A DNA stretch of 64,000 nt. It comes from Gnetum montanum (lineage: Eukaryota > Streptophyta > Gnetopsida > Gnetales > Gnetaceae). Both the position numbers and the translations under genes were made by a program. Position 1 is the stretch's first letter. Each line of letters begins with the position of its first letter. This document shows, piece after piece, positions 34,100 through 45,960 of this stretch. The notes beneath the pieces are model-generated. The model searched no databases and was not told the origin of the DNA. It saw only the letters and a list, made by a program, of their open reading frames with translations. Location of the stretch: contig MNCI01035623.1 of NCBI GenBank assembly GCA_015680685.1, forward strand, positions 5,532 through 69,531, read 5' to 3'.

Positions 34100-37000
34100 G
34101 AAGCTGTAGGGTTGATCAGAACATAAGGCCAAGGTGTTTCACTAGGGCCTTCGTTCACATCATCATCCTTTGCTTGGAAGGGTAAGTCAAGCCATGCGTT
34201 TTCAATTTGGGAATCAGCTCACTAGGCCGATCCTTCCGTTGGATGGGTAATGCATGTGTGAGCAGGTGCCTCACTCTCAGAGGTTGTGACCTCTGAGCCC
34301 TGCTCCATGTCTACATTACTAATTGCTTACATCACTACTTTGTCATCATGGATCACCACCTCCTTGATTGTGTGTGGTAAGTGGATTTCTTAGTGTATAG
34401 GCAAGGAGATAGCCCTAAGTTGTGTTAAACAAGATCTTCCCAAGATTAGGTTAAACCCAGGCATTTCCTTGGCCATGATGAATGTCACATCTATGGGGAA
34501 CTAGTCCCTTGCGACGAAGTCTATGTGAACTGTGCCTTTCACTAGGATGCGTGCCCCATTGAAGGATCTCAGACATGATGTCGTTATGGGTTTGATCTAG
34601 TCGACCAATCCCAACTTGTCTATAATAGGGAAGGGAATGATGTTTGTGGTAGTCCCATCATCAATGTGTACCCTTCGAATCCGATGTTGGCCAACCTGAA
34701 TTATGAGAAGAAAGGCGCTGTAGTCACCTGACCTCCTTCAGGATCTTCCCTAATGGTGTTGTCACTAAAATTCAATTGAGGTGTCACAGACTTCACTGCT
34801 ACAAAGGGAAGCATGACCGAATGGATCACTTCCTCTTCCTCTAGCATGTTCTCATCTACCGGAACCATGATTAACATGCGGATTAGAGCCTCGCAGTGGG
34901 GTATAGATGTCATGATTAGGTCGTACAAGCTCAGTGCCACATTTTTCTACTTTAGAGCTTACTTAACTTGGGTCAGGGCATCTAGAAGGTCTTGGCCACC
35001 CCCTTGTTTGATACTTTCCTCATCTTCGATTCGTCCTAGAAGGCGAATCTCTCGAGGAGAGGTGACTTCAGATCTAGGTTCAGATCCTTATTGATAGGGT
35101 GATGTAGGCTGCATAGTCATGTCGACCTTCATCTTTGGGGGCGAAGGTGTAGATGCAAGGGGTGAAGACATGGGCTTGGCGATATCCTTGACGATACTTC
35201 CCTTCGACATCTTGCCCACCAAGTGGACTTCTCGTCTTGCGAGGCGAGGAGGCTATTTAGCTTTATTGCACAAGATAGGAGCCATTGAAGGTGTCGGTCC
35301 CCTAATGAAGAATGGAGCTAGAGGTGTTAACTGATGGGACCACATGGCTCTGCTAATAGGTGGCGCAAAGGTGGATGCCCATGATGGAACTTTCAAGACA
35401 AATGGCTGCTACAAGCTTGGACCAATCGCTGGTGGTGCTGGTGCACTATGCTAAGGTACATAGACCATGAATGGCTACCAGGGTGGCCTAGGATCACTGT
35501 CAATGCCAATAGCATTCATGACATAATCAGTATTATTGGCATTGAGGGGGTCCATGTAGACATACATAGATTGGTTTTCAGGGCGTATTGGGTTACTTTT
35601 GCCTAGCACCAGTTTTTGCTGGTCGATTAATCTTTGGATGTCATCTTGCAACACGAGATAATAATCCGTGCTACGACCACACTATTGGTTGTAGTCACAA
35701 AACTTGTCTAGCCTGAAACCCCTAGGAACTGGAGGCTCATTACACAAGGCCAAAGAGGGATTCCTAAGGAGCTTGCAGTAGCATTGATGTCTTGCATTTG
35801 CCTCTTCCGACATCTACTTGTGTTGGATGTATCTCATTACCAGTAGTTGCTTCAGAAGCTCTGAAGGCTTTAGAGGCAGTGGGATGTACTTTGAGTGGTC
35901 TTTACACTTAAAGTTGGGTTTTGTTTGTGCAGATGTCACAGGCGTAGGTGTAGTAGGTTGCAGCACGTGGCTATGTTTGGGTGTGGGGTTAGCCACAGGT
36001 ATGGCTGATTTCTTGTTGTTCTTGCTATCGTTGTTGCTCAGTTTGGGCTTGACCTCGGTTGCCACAATGGCCACTATGGTTGTCAGGGCTTTGACCTTAT
36101 CCTTCTTTGCAAAGGTGCTTTTGTAAGCGATGTACGTCAGGTCTTTGCTTGCCTCAGCCGCATCTTGTATGCTCTTAGTCAGAGCAAAAGCCTAACTAAG
36201 AGAGCGAGAAGTAGGGTAGTATAGTTTAAACTTGATGAAGTCATTCACTACACCCTTAAAGATGGCCAGTAGGTGGGCTTCCACGATGGGCTCGTGGATT
36301 TTGTTAAGGGTTGCACTCCAACATTGAATGAACTTTTGGACTGGCTCTAGAGCATCTTGCTTTATGCTCATCAACTAGTCTAGCATGGTTTTTGGCTTTA
36401 AGTTGTACTTGAAGAGCATCATGAACTGGGTTAGCAGCTCTTCCAAAGTTGATATGGATGAGCATGGCAATGCATGATACCAGTCTAAGGCTTTCCTGGC
36501 TAGGGACATGGCAAAGATATGAGCAATCATGTGCATACATTGTTGCAATAGCAAAGACTTAGAGCGAAAGGTGACAAGATGTGCACTGGGATCTCCCTTT
36601 CCATCATACTTCATGAAGTGTAGGAGAGACATCCCTGGGGGTACTGTCAAAGCAGGGATTATAGGACTGCTAGGGTCATCCTGGTAGAAGTCCATGACTT
36701 GTACCATGTCAGACCCAGTAGCTTTGAGGTGTTTTATTTCCTCAGTGAGGGTCTGGATGAGCTAAAATTTTTAGTCTAGACCCAGCAACGTTGTGGATGG
36801 CTAGGAAGCTGTGGGGGTAGCTCCTACTTGTGGTATGGCGGGGGCAGCAACCTAACCCATTGGCAGTACCATTGGGACGACCCTTGTGAGCGGTGTTGCC
36901 TATGTTGTCCACCACCCGACAGGTGGTGTTGTTAAGGTGGCAACCTCAGGTTGGGCTGTCGGGTATATTGCTTGTGTCATTGGCAGCATAGATCATAGCC

Positions 37001-37904
37001 CCGTGTTAGGTTGTGCTAACTATGAGGCTAGGTGTATTTGAGAGCACACGTAGTGCAACATTTGCCATGGTTGTGGGGTAGGCAAAGAAGTGAATGGGGC
37101 CCACCATGTGGATGGGCTAGGGCACACCATAGTGGGTGGAATAGATGTGAATGTAGGAATAGAAATAGAAGTCGCATATGATTGTGAAATAGGCATGGTA
37201 CGAACAAGTGGCAGGGTAGCCACAGTTGGCGTACGATGTGCTACAGGAATAGACTGCTGAACAGTCAACAAACGAATAGTAGCTACAGGTGAAAGAGGGT
37301 GTTGGAACCCCATAGGATTAGCATGGCTACCCATAGCAGTAGTAATTGTGGGTTGTGGAAGCGTAGGCATAATTAGAAAGGGAGAGGTAAGAGATGATGG
37401 CTTAGCCTATAAGGACTAGGTAGGAGGGATAGGAGCGGGGCCGGTTGGACCTTCCTTGTCTGATTGGGAATCGAGTTCCTCCTGCCCATCCTAGAAAGCA
37501 TCATCTTGGTTGGACACTGTGTCTTGTTGCTCCCTAAGCCTAGCCAACTGGATTAGTTGGTCTAAAAGCCTTTGGTATGCTTGTGTTAAAGGTAAAGAAA
37601 CGTTGAGAGTAGGAATAAACTCCTTCCCATTGTAATAAGAAAACTTGAAGCTACGTTTGTCCTCGAGTTCGTGTATGTCTGAGGGCAAATTGGCCTACAC
37701 CTTTGCATAGAGGAAACTGTAACGCTCGTGTTGCTAGGCCAATCCCTTAGGTCCTCGATTTGGGATTCTGAGAGATTGGTGTGTTTCTAGAATCAGGTTC
37801 AGTGATTGTTCAGCACCAGTAGTGCCTTGAACCATGATGGGATCTTCAACGTTGAAGGGAACTTCCATGTTGAAGGAATTGGGAGCAGTAGTTGAAAAAG
37901 CCAT
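34100..37904 (-). pseudogene. gag-pro: gag-PRO polyprotein of E2
   Basis: Starts MAFSTTAPNSFNMEVPFN at 37904. Capsid-like region 36710-36190 (DFYQDDPSSP, KYDGKGDPSAHLVTF, ALDWYHALP, QFMMLFKYNLK). The nucleocapsid finger near 35700 is damaged: CDYNQ then a stop, and the last Cys is Tyr. The block SLYDLIMTSIPHCEAL (34935) occurs in all three copies just before PRO. Protease 34690-34350 has VHIDDGTTTNII and FNLILGRSCL. An in-frame TAG at 34503-34501 sits at the same codon as stops in E1 and E3. The final part (34350-34100) is Ser/Glu-rich. Many in-frame stops. Confidence 0.83.
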
Positions 37905-37992
37905 TGCAAGATGAGCAGTTTTCAGAAGAGTGCAACAAGTGCAAAAGGACAAAGAGACTAAAAAGCAACAACAAGAAGGCTTCACGTCTAGT

Positions 37993-38520
37993 TGGATTCT
38001 AGAGGAACTATCAAGGCAACCAATCTGTACCACACAAAGCATAAACAACCATGAAAGGGTGTCATGTTTACACTAGTGCGTGATGAGGTAAAGAGCACAT
38101 GCAAGACTACCGTAAGACAAGTTTAGTTAACTGGAAACCAAGAATGCTTTATGTCTCATAGGGTTCCAGAGGAATCGTCGAAGCGACTGACCTGTACCAT
38201 GCGAGATGGGGTACAGAACGCACACAAGAAAACTGTAGGACGAGCAAGCTGACTAGCAATCAAAGGCTTTGTATCTTGTAGGATCCTAGAGGGACTGTTG
38301 AGGCGACTGCCTTGTACCATGTGATATGGGGCATAGAACGCATGCAAGATTACCATAGGACAAGCTAGTCAGCTAGCGATCGTAGTCCTTGTGTTCTATA
38401 GGGCTCTCGAGGAACTGTTGAGGCGACCGATCTGCACCGCACAAAGTGCAAAAAACCACAAAAGGGTGTCACATTTATGCTTATGTGTATTAGGATGTAG
38501 AAGGCTCACAGAACTACCAT
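37993..38520 (-). repeat. Leader tandem repeat of E2, about 120 bp x 4
   Basis: Units begin near 37993, 38161, 38281 and 38401 with GG-TC-AGAGGAACT-type words and contain CTGTACCAT...GGGG...GAACGCA. The last two spacings are exactly 120 bp. E3 has a single unit in its leader (52640-52700). Located between PBS and gag; no gene. Confidence 0.8.
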
Positions 38521-38543
38521 GACACGTGAGAAAGGCACCAAAA

Positions 38544-38562
38544 GGCTTTCCTTCTAGAACCA
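38544..38562 (-). promoter_or_regulatory. Primer binding site of E2
   Basis: Minus strand TGGTTCTAGAAGGAAAGCC, a decayed form of the E1 site TGGCGCTAGAAGAAGGCCC, six bases after the LTR end at 38569. Confidence 0.7.
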
Positions 38563-38568
38563 AAAAAC

Positions 38569-40226
38569 TATAGTGACTAAAAACATTGGCAACTGGAAAA
38601 CACCGAGGGGTCGATAGGCACGACAGTTTCAACCTCGTACCCATGGGAGGGCCATGCTGGGTGTGTGCGGATACAGGGCACCCTGAATTATCTGGTCAAT
38701 TAGAAAGGGATTTAATTGGTGTCTATATAGCCTTTTGCAACATATGGTTTTGAAAATAGGGATGAAAAGGCAAAGTAATTCTTGAAAGTAAATAAAGCAG
38801 CAAAAATAGTGCAAAACATAGTAAAGCAAAAAAAGTTAAAATGTAGTTAGAAAAATGCACCACTCCAAAGCTACAAGCTTGCTCTGTCAAGGTGGATACA
38901 ATAAGTTGCACAATGTGGCAGAGTGTAGAGATCCTGAGAGCAACCAAAACGTGTAGAGAAAAATAGGTTGTGTGCTTGGGCGTGGCCTTGGGCACTGACA
39001 ATGTAGGAATTCTACCAAGGTTGTAGAAAGGGAGATAGAACAAAATGCCAATTGTAAGAGCTAACTATTTCTAGTGTCGAACAGAAAGCTTACAATGCTT
39101 GATGTTACAATGTGCATGAAAGAGAACTTGAATGCTAGAGTGAATGACAAGGAGAGGAAAAGTCAAGGAATTGAGGAGAATTCCTTACTTTTGAATGCTG
39201 GTTCTTGGAAAAAATTCCAAACCCTTTGAATGTTTCTTGTCCATGTATTTATAGGATCAAAGGCACACGAAAGGGGTAGTTTGGATGCCACGTGCCTTGG
39301 GCCCACGTTGACTTGTCTATGCTGCATGTGCCATACATGACCATTGGACTTGCATGGCTATTTTAATGTGAGCTTACCATGCCGCAACTATGCACCTGCC
39401 ACATCATAATTGCACCATCAGCATTTGGAGACGTGTGCCAATGATCTAATTAGGTGAAGTGCATTGATGTCGCACAACCACCCACATGCCTTACTGTGCT
39501 TTGTAGCGTAGCATGCTTAGCATAGCGTAGCATCTTGTCGCACGTTCCACTACATGTGTGTTGCATCCTTGCTACAATATGCTACACTAAATAGTGTAGC
39601 AATTGACCTTAGTCACAAAAGCCTTGCTGATTTGCAAACTTTGCTTCCTGCGATGTAAGACTTGTGAACTTTGCTGATTCTGCCCTTTAAGCTGCCTTCT
39701 GTCTCTTCTGCTGGATTGCTACACCTCACTGTGCCATGTAGCTCAGCGTAGCGTAGCAGTAGACATGGTTCGCTACTTCCTGATGAAAAGGAACAGTGTT
39801 GAAGGACTTGAAATTGGGTGTGGCAATTGGCTATAAAGCTATTTCCATGCTACGCTATGTCACGTGGTGTAGCATAGTGCAGCACTTCGTTCTACAATCA
39901 CCTTTTGAAGCTTGCTATGCTGCATAGAGAGGCATAGTGTAGCATAGCAGACTTCATGAATTAGAAAATTTGCCAAACTATTTCGCACATCTGAAATATT
40001 GCTGCCAACTCTACACATCATTTTTGAGTAGGCTGTCAGGTAGGAAGGCTACTTAGGTTGATAGGCAAGATGACCTGTAGATCCTATCTACACCTAAAGT
40101 AGAAAATTTGCCAAACTGACTGGCCTGAATTTGGAGCGTTCTCCTTCCAAAGAACTACTGTAGTTCTTGTGTGAATTGCAAAGCCTGGTGAAGCAAGAAT
40201 GATTTCAAATTTTTTGGGGTATTTCA
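38569..40226 (-). repeat. 5' LTR of E2 (1658 bp)
   Basis: On the minus strand it starts TGAAATACCCCAAAA at 40226 and ends ACTATA (ancestral ACTACA) at 38569. Left flank is the PBS; right flank CTTTT is the target duplication. TATA box is the complement of 39246-39253. U3 contains five imperfect palindromes built from GCTACGCTA/TAGCGTAGC (39505-39530, 39570-39600, 39715-39765, 39845-39885, 39905-39950). The minus-strand frame 40275-40084 is a chance fusion of ORF3 and LTR sequence. Confidence 0.9.
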
Positions 40227-40231
40227 CTTTT
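40227..40231. repeat. Target site duplication of E2, right copy
   Basis: CTTTT directly after the E2 LTR edge ATTTCA. It matches 6948-6952. ORF3 of A4 resumes at once. Confidence 0.85.
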
Positions 40232-40275
40232 ATTTGTTTGCCATCTGCAATCATAATAGAACCATAGATTAGCAA
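40232..40275 (-). pseudogene. First codons of A4 ORF3
   Basis: Minus strand from about 40275: MLIYGSIMIADGKQIK, cut by E2 after about 16 codons; the frame continues in sense at 6952 and below. The A5 copy at 2102 reads MLILGHVVIIDDAKTK, which confirms both the start region and the join. Confidence 0.6.
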
Positions 40276-41720
40276 TTGTTGTGTAACCTTAAAACAATTG
40301 GGATACCTTAACTCTTGAGGGTAGTTACACTTGGCTAAGTTGTGAGTATGGTTAATTTAATTAACTTAATTGTTATTTCTATTTATGCCTTATCATTGAT
40401 AAATCATCCCTGAGGTTGTTGGAAGGGTTAAATTGGAAAAAGTTGATGTTTATGTATGATTAAAGTTACTAACCCTTAGGGGAGTTAGAAATTTTTTTCA
40501 AAAATTACATAAAAAACCTTAAGGTTTCTGGCCCCCACGATAAAGATCTTACCTCCAGTAAGTGTAGGATTGAAAATTAGAGTGATTTGGACAAACGGTT
40601 TGAAAGTTATGAACTTTGGAAAGTTTTGGGCTCTGAAAAATTGCAAAAATTCCCTTTGTGTTATGAGCAAATGACAAAAAATTCCAAAGTTTCCAGTGTT
40701 ATATATATTATTTTTGTATTGCATCAACAAGGCCTTGATGATAGGGCCTCATCAATGGGGTTGGTTGCATCAACGGGGCCTCAACAATGTAGTTGTTGAC
40801 AACCATTGACTTTCATTGACTTTGGTCAAATTTTCAAAATATAAGGAATTTTTCAATGAAATTAGGATCAAATGAAAGCTTAGAAGACCAATAATAGTAT
40901 GGAATCATGAGAAGAGGGAAATGAAGTTCATAAATTTAAAAAAAATGGAGAAAATTTAATTTAATCGATGAATGCAATGAAAGATTAAGCAGTACTGAGC
41001 AATTTACACTATGGAAAATACAAAATATAAGATTGTAGCAATGTCAAAGGTAAGGAACCTTAACTAATCAAGCTAAAAGCTATGTAAGTGGGTTCTCCCC
41101 ATAGCAGGCTCATGCCCTTTTTTCCCTTACATAACCTCAACTAAGAAGTCCATGGATCCCATAGTCGATTTAATGATCATGACAAGTTAAGGACCAACCC
41201 AAAAAGATCCATTCAAGAATCCCAACATGTCATACTAAGACATAGAGCATAACATAGAACCCAACAATGAGGTTAGTTATGGCAGCATGAATGGATGATA
41301 GAAAAATGAAACGAAGTTCCAAATTAAGGTCATAAGAAGTCCCTTGTAGAAGTGTGGTTAAAATGACCAAAGAAGTTCCATCCTCAGCCTAGACCAAAAC
41401 CATCCACTTTTAGTGACTTTGCATCATCATTCTAAGACCAATCCACCCTCTTGAGATACAAGAATGTTTCCACATGACAACCACCATTTCACAAAGAGGA
41501 GAGAGAAGTAGGAAGTGAGAGAGAGAGAGGGCCTTAGTTAGAGGGGACCTTCAAGCATAGGTGTATGTCTTTTGAGTCTCATAACCAATGCTTGTAGCTC
41601 TTTTATTTGTCCAAGGGATGTGCTTTGAATTATAATTATTTTTTTTGAATGATGAGAACCACACCATGCAAGGACTTATTTATGTTGAAGGGGTATGCTT
41701 TGAATTTCCATCATTGTTTT
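40276..41720 (-). other. LTR-like non-coding segment of A4
   Basis: Aligns with 2105-3440 of A5. No coding frame. Edge TGTGTAACC near 40279; the TATA-like stretch near 40699 has decayed to TATATATATT. GGCCTCATCAATG-type words lie at 40735-40790. Near its right end (41611-41790) a unit containing TGCTTTGAATT and GAACCACAC-ATGCAA is duplicated. The point GAATTTCCATCATTG (about 41708) is the uninterrupted version of the A4 insertion site in A5. Confidence 0.55.
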
Positions 41721-42366
41721 CTTGTTGTTTTTTAAATGATGGGAACCACACAATGCAAAGAAATTATTTGTCTTCTATCATTAGTTGTATGGAATAGTGA
41801 GAAGTTCATGAAGAAAAACTCAAGCACTCAAGCAAGATGAAGAGTACAAAGAGTATTTAGTCCCCTTAAAGTTACATCCTTTACAAACCTTTAGATCCTT
41901 CCTAACTCTGGAACTATCGAGGTCAATGATTGATTAAAAGTTTCTTTAATGAAAAAGGTACCTCAAATTCCCTAAACAAGGAAAATCATAGAGTTCTTTG
42001 GATGGGTGGATGACATGGACTCACTACCTATAACATGAAAAATAAACCATATCAAATCATTAGACATCATAATTCAAAAATAGAAAACAAACATTGATAA
42101 TCACAAATTAAACATAAACCATCATTAGTAAACAACAACAATAGCATTATGTTATGCAATAATAAAGTAGATTTATTAGCAAAAATGAGAAAATATCACA
42201 CTTAATCAAAAGAAAGACAAGAGAAAAAATAAAGTAAAATATATAAGAAAGTGCAAAATAATCAAGAAAATTTAAATATACTAAAAATGGTATAAAATTA
42301 GAAAAATTTGAAAATAAAAATGTGAAAAACAAAAAGGATAGAAAAATTGAGAGGCCATGGTAATGG
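41721..42366 (-). other. AT-rich spacer between integrase and LTR-like segment, A4
   Basis: Very A-rich on the plus strand. It aligns with 49590-50280 of A5, including GGATGGGTGGATGACATGGA (41998 and 49877). No gene; the 97-codon minus-strand frame at 42440-42147 is low complexity. Confidence 0.7.
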
Positions 42367-43640
42367 TTAGCATGAATGACCATCTTTCCCATGATTGAGT
42401 TGGAAAGAGGAGATCTGAAAAATAGAACATGGGTATCCATCAGGTAAGGTGGTATTTACATTGGCCAATCTTGGTTTTAGGAAAGGTTTAATTTTTTGGA
42501 TATTGACCAATTGCTTTTTATTTGGGATGTTGGGTTTGTAAATTATTATGGCCCCAAAGGGAAAGGTTTGATCAATTATATAAGGTCCCTTCCACAATGT
42601 TTGAAATTTTTCCTTTTGAGGTACATGTGTGGGGTTCCAATAGACAACCTTATCTCCTAGTTGAAACCTTACTTTCCTAATTCTAAGGTTGTGGCATTGC
42701 TTGGTAAATTCCTTGTTCACCTCATTCAAAGATAGGGCCACTAAGTGATTTTTGCGTAGCATGTTTAGATTGATCAATCTTTCCTTTTGTGTTATACTTA
42801 GGTCAAGGTTTAGATCATAGTCCGTTGAGAGTGTATGAAGCTTAGATTGAATTGGAAGTATTGGAAGTTTCTCATACACTAACCCATAGGGAGAATATCC
42901 AATAGGAAGTTTCCAAGTTGATCGGTAAGCCCAGAGAGCATCATTAAGTTTTGTGCTCCAATCCTTCCTATATTTGCTACTGGTTCACATTAATATTTTT
43001 GTAATCTCCTAGTTGGTTACCTCTACTTGACCATTGGATAGGGGTGGTAGGGTGTTGTTAATTTATGTTCTAATTCCAACCATTGCATTAATTTTTTAAA
43101 TGTGCCACCTATGAAATGAGTCCCATTATTAGAAATTAGTGAACATGACACCCCAAACCTATTTATAATATTTTATTATATAAATCTAGTGGTTGTGGAT
43201 GATGTGCAATCTATAATGGCTGCTGCTTTAGCCCATTTTGTACAATAGTGAACTGCTACTATAATATATGCTTTCTTGTTAGACATGGGTGTGATGGAAC
43301 CCATGAAGTTAATGGCCCATATGTTAAAAGGTTCTAGAAGTTGAATCTACTATTGAGGATCTTCCATATGAGTAGTCATCCCCCATCATGTTGACAACAT
43401 TCACAAGACTTGACAAATTGGTGGGTATCCCTAAAGATTATTGGCCAATAGTATCTTGCCATTAGGATTTTTATGGCCATGTGTCTTCCTACATAGTGGC
43501 CTTCACAAGGTCCTTCATGAGCATCTTGGATAATGCATAGTTAATCTTCATTAGGGACACACCAACAAATTAGGCCATTAGCACACACCTTATAAAGGTG
43601 TCTATTAATTTCCATGAAGTATTTAATTCAATGAAGAAAT
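42367..43640 (-). pseudogene. int: Integrase of A4
   Basis: Minus strand. The HHCC finger lies near 43530-43390 (EGPCEGHYVGRHMA, YYWP, then CECCQHD). The catalytic core (43330-42990) is heavily interrupted; only SNGQVEVTN and the LNDALWAYRSTWK region are clear. The C-terminal domain is an open frame, 42879-42367 (170 codons): FQLGDKVVYWNP, LWKGPYIIDQTFPFGA, VNIQKIKPFL. This LWKGPY-FP-GA pattern is usual for Athila-type integrases. No chromodomain is evident. It is followed by the AT-rich spacer. Confidence 0.85.
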
Positions 43641-45017
43641 TTTTTCTTTTGCCTAAAATCCAAGTCTTGTGGCATCTCTTGAGTGATAAGATATGTGAAG
43701 ATGTCATTATACCATATTTCTTTTTCAGGCATGTGTTCATTTATTGCTCCAATAAAGAGAAGTTCATTTGGAAATTGATTAGAGAGTAGGCTCTCCTCCT
43801 CTTTGTTATCCCATCTTATGTGAGAAAGATGATCAATGACCACATTCTCAATCCTTTTTTGATCTACCATAGTAATATCAAATTCCTGCAAGATCACAAG
43901 CCACCATATAACATGAGGGCTTACCATCAACTTATTCATAAGGAAGCGAATTGCACTATGATCCATATGTATACATACTTTGTAACCTAGCACATAATGT
44001 CTAAAATTTTCTAGTGCATACACCATTGCTATTAATTCTTTTTCTGTGGTTGTGTAATTTAACTATGCCTCCATAATGCTTCAACTTGTGCAGTGGATAT
44101 AATATGGACATTTTCTATCATCCATCTGCATGAGCATGGCTTCCAAAGCATAGTTAGATGCATCTGTCATGATATGGAATGGTTTAGATCAATCTAGTGC
44201 TCATAGGATTGGTGTTTCTATGAGTTTTTATTTTAATATTGGAATGCATTTTTACGTTCCTTGGTCCAAATGAATGGTGCATCTTTCTTTGTAAGTTCTA
44301 CTGATGGTTTAGAAATCCTAGAGAAATCCTCAATAAAGAATCGGTAGTAACCAGTGTGTCCAAGGAATGATCAAACATCTTTGACAGTCTTTGGTTAACA
44401 TGTTATTCCTTGGATGACCCTTATTTCTTCTGGGTCTACCTCAATCCCTTTCTGCAAAATTTAGTGCCTTAGCATAATGCTTTCTTAGACCTTGAGATGG
44501 CTCTTTTTCCAATTGAGTCGTAGGTTTGTCTCAACACATCTCTTCAGTACTTGCTCAAGTCAGTCCAAGGCTTGCTCAAAGGTAGCTTCATAGGTGGAGA
44601 AGTCATCCATGAAAACTACCAATTAGTTGTTGAAAGATACTAAGGACCAAGTGTTGAAATGTTACAGGGCCATTGCATAGGCCAAATGGCATCTTACAGT
44701 AAGCAAAAGTCCCCCAGGGGCTCGTGAATGTTATCTTGGCTTTGTCTTCTAGTGTAATTTGGATTTGGTTATAGCCAGTATAGCCATCCAAGAATCTATA
44801 ATAACAATGCCCAAATATGGTATCTAATACTTGAACCACAAATGGCAAATTTATTGTTAAATGTTACCATATTTAACAACCTAAAATCAATGCAAACCCA
44901 CCATTTACCATCCTTCTTTGGTACAATTACAAGTGAGCTAATCCACTCATTAACCACGATTGGATAGTTAAACCCCACCTTTAGGAGTTGCTCTATTTCC
45001 TCAACAATTTGCTTCAA
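43641..45017 (-). pseudogene. pol: Reverse transcriptase and RNase H of A4
   Basis: Minus strand. RT begins near 45017 (IEQLLKVGFNYPI, SSLVIVPKKDGKWWVCIDFR), then YRFLDGYTGYNQIQI, KMPFGLCNGPVTFQ and catalytic FMDD at about 44605-44594. RNase H spans about 44190-43800, with TDASNYALEAML, TTTEKELIAMVYALENFRHY and MDHSAIRFLMNK. There is only one RNase H domain, unlike the Tat copies, as expected for Athila. A frameshift near 44850 and several stops inactivate it. Confidence 0.88.
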
Positions 45018-45557
45018 TTTGGGGCTTAGCCACCTCTGTGGCTACCTTCTAGGCATTATGGCTAGGTCAATGTAGATGCGGTGCTAGAATATCCTTGGAT
45101 AAATTTCTATTAGCTCTGGATATCACCAATCAAAGGTTGTTAACCATTTATTCACTACTTTCAACAACTTTTATTTTTGTTCAAGAGCAAGTTTGGCACT
45201 AATGATGACTGGTTTATCATCTTTTAAAAATGCATACTCCATTCTGACTAGTAAATTTTTTAGTTATGAGGGCTCTTGCTTGAAAAGATCAAGGATCTCC
45301 AACTCTCCTCAATAGTTATCATCATCTTCATTAGAGAGTTGGAAATGGACTTGTTCAATTTTTTCTATGCCTTCTACATATGCATAAGTTAAACTCTCAA
45401 TTGGCTCCATGCATATTGTGTTTCTATCTGAATTAACTATTAGCCATTGGGTGTCCTCTTGCTTTGTGGCTACTGTGTACAAACACTATCGAATATTAAT
45501 TTCATGTGCACACTAGTTGCATGCCTTAATGTATGTGCTTTTGATGGATCAAATATT

Positions 45558-45960
45558 TTACACACAATTATATCCATTGTTGCTATACACGATGCATGGC
45601 ATATGCTTGTACTCAATTTTCCCTAACTCATTCTCCTTAGATATTTCAAGAGATTGGTCCCTTATACCCATTCGTGCATCAACCATGCTTAACCAAGCCC
45701 TTCCCATGATGATGGGGAAGTCACTTTTGTAGTTGTCTACCTTGATTACCAGAAAATTAGCAAGATAGAACCTCCCATAAACTATGGTCACATTGTCCTC
45801 TACTAATTCCAAAGGGACTGTAATCAACTGATCTACTAATTCTAAACTAATGTTTCTCTTCTTAAGATGTGGTAGGTTCTAAGCTTTGTACATATCATGA
45901 GAGATGAGATTAACTCCAAAACTAGAGTCAAGAAGAGCCTTGCATGGCTCTTGTATAGTA
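45558..45960 (-). pseudogene. pro: Protease of A4
   Basis: Minus strand. An active-site-like loop LLDSSFGVNLI lies near 45938-45906 (usual D-S-G altered to DSSFG). The C-terminal part is an open frame (45827-45558) with FPIIMGRAWLSMVDARM, the I-I-GR motif of Athila proteases. The span 45018-45557, between PRO and RT, is a linker without a clear domain. Confidence 0.7.

Larger units (their letters stand above)
6953..40226 (-). mobile_element. E2: Tat-lineage element with antisense gene, carrying E1
   Basis: Minus-strand element. 5' LTR 38569-40226, PBS, leader, gag-PRO (37904-34100), opposite-strand gene (29199-33605, plus), pol (28211-25463), 3' region (25462-24285), then E1 as an insert, then the truncated 3' LTR (8093-6953). 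The 5-bp CTTTT duplication on both sides proves that both ends belong to one insertion. E2 without E1 is about 17 kb. Its PPT and about 500 bp of its 3' LTR are missing at the E1 junction. Confidence 0.88.

Noticed and set aside
33656-34132. Frames of 72, 103 and 130 codons on both strands
   Set aside because: They translate the tandem repeat TTTTAGGCC-TTTCGGGCC; periodic residues come from the repeat, not from a protein.
40084-40275. 63-codon minus-strand frame
   Set aside because: Chance fusion of the first ORF3 codons of A4 with the E2 LTR across the insertion site.
42147-42440. Phe/Leu-rich 97-codon frame, possible membrane protein
   Set aside because: Comes from an A-rich non-coding spacer; the paralog in A5 has no such frame.
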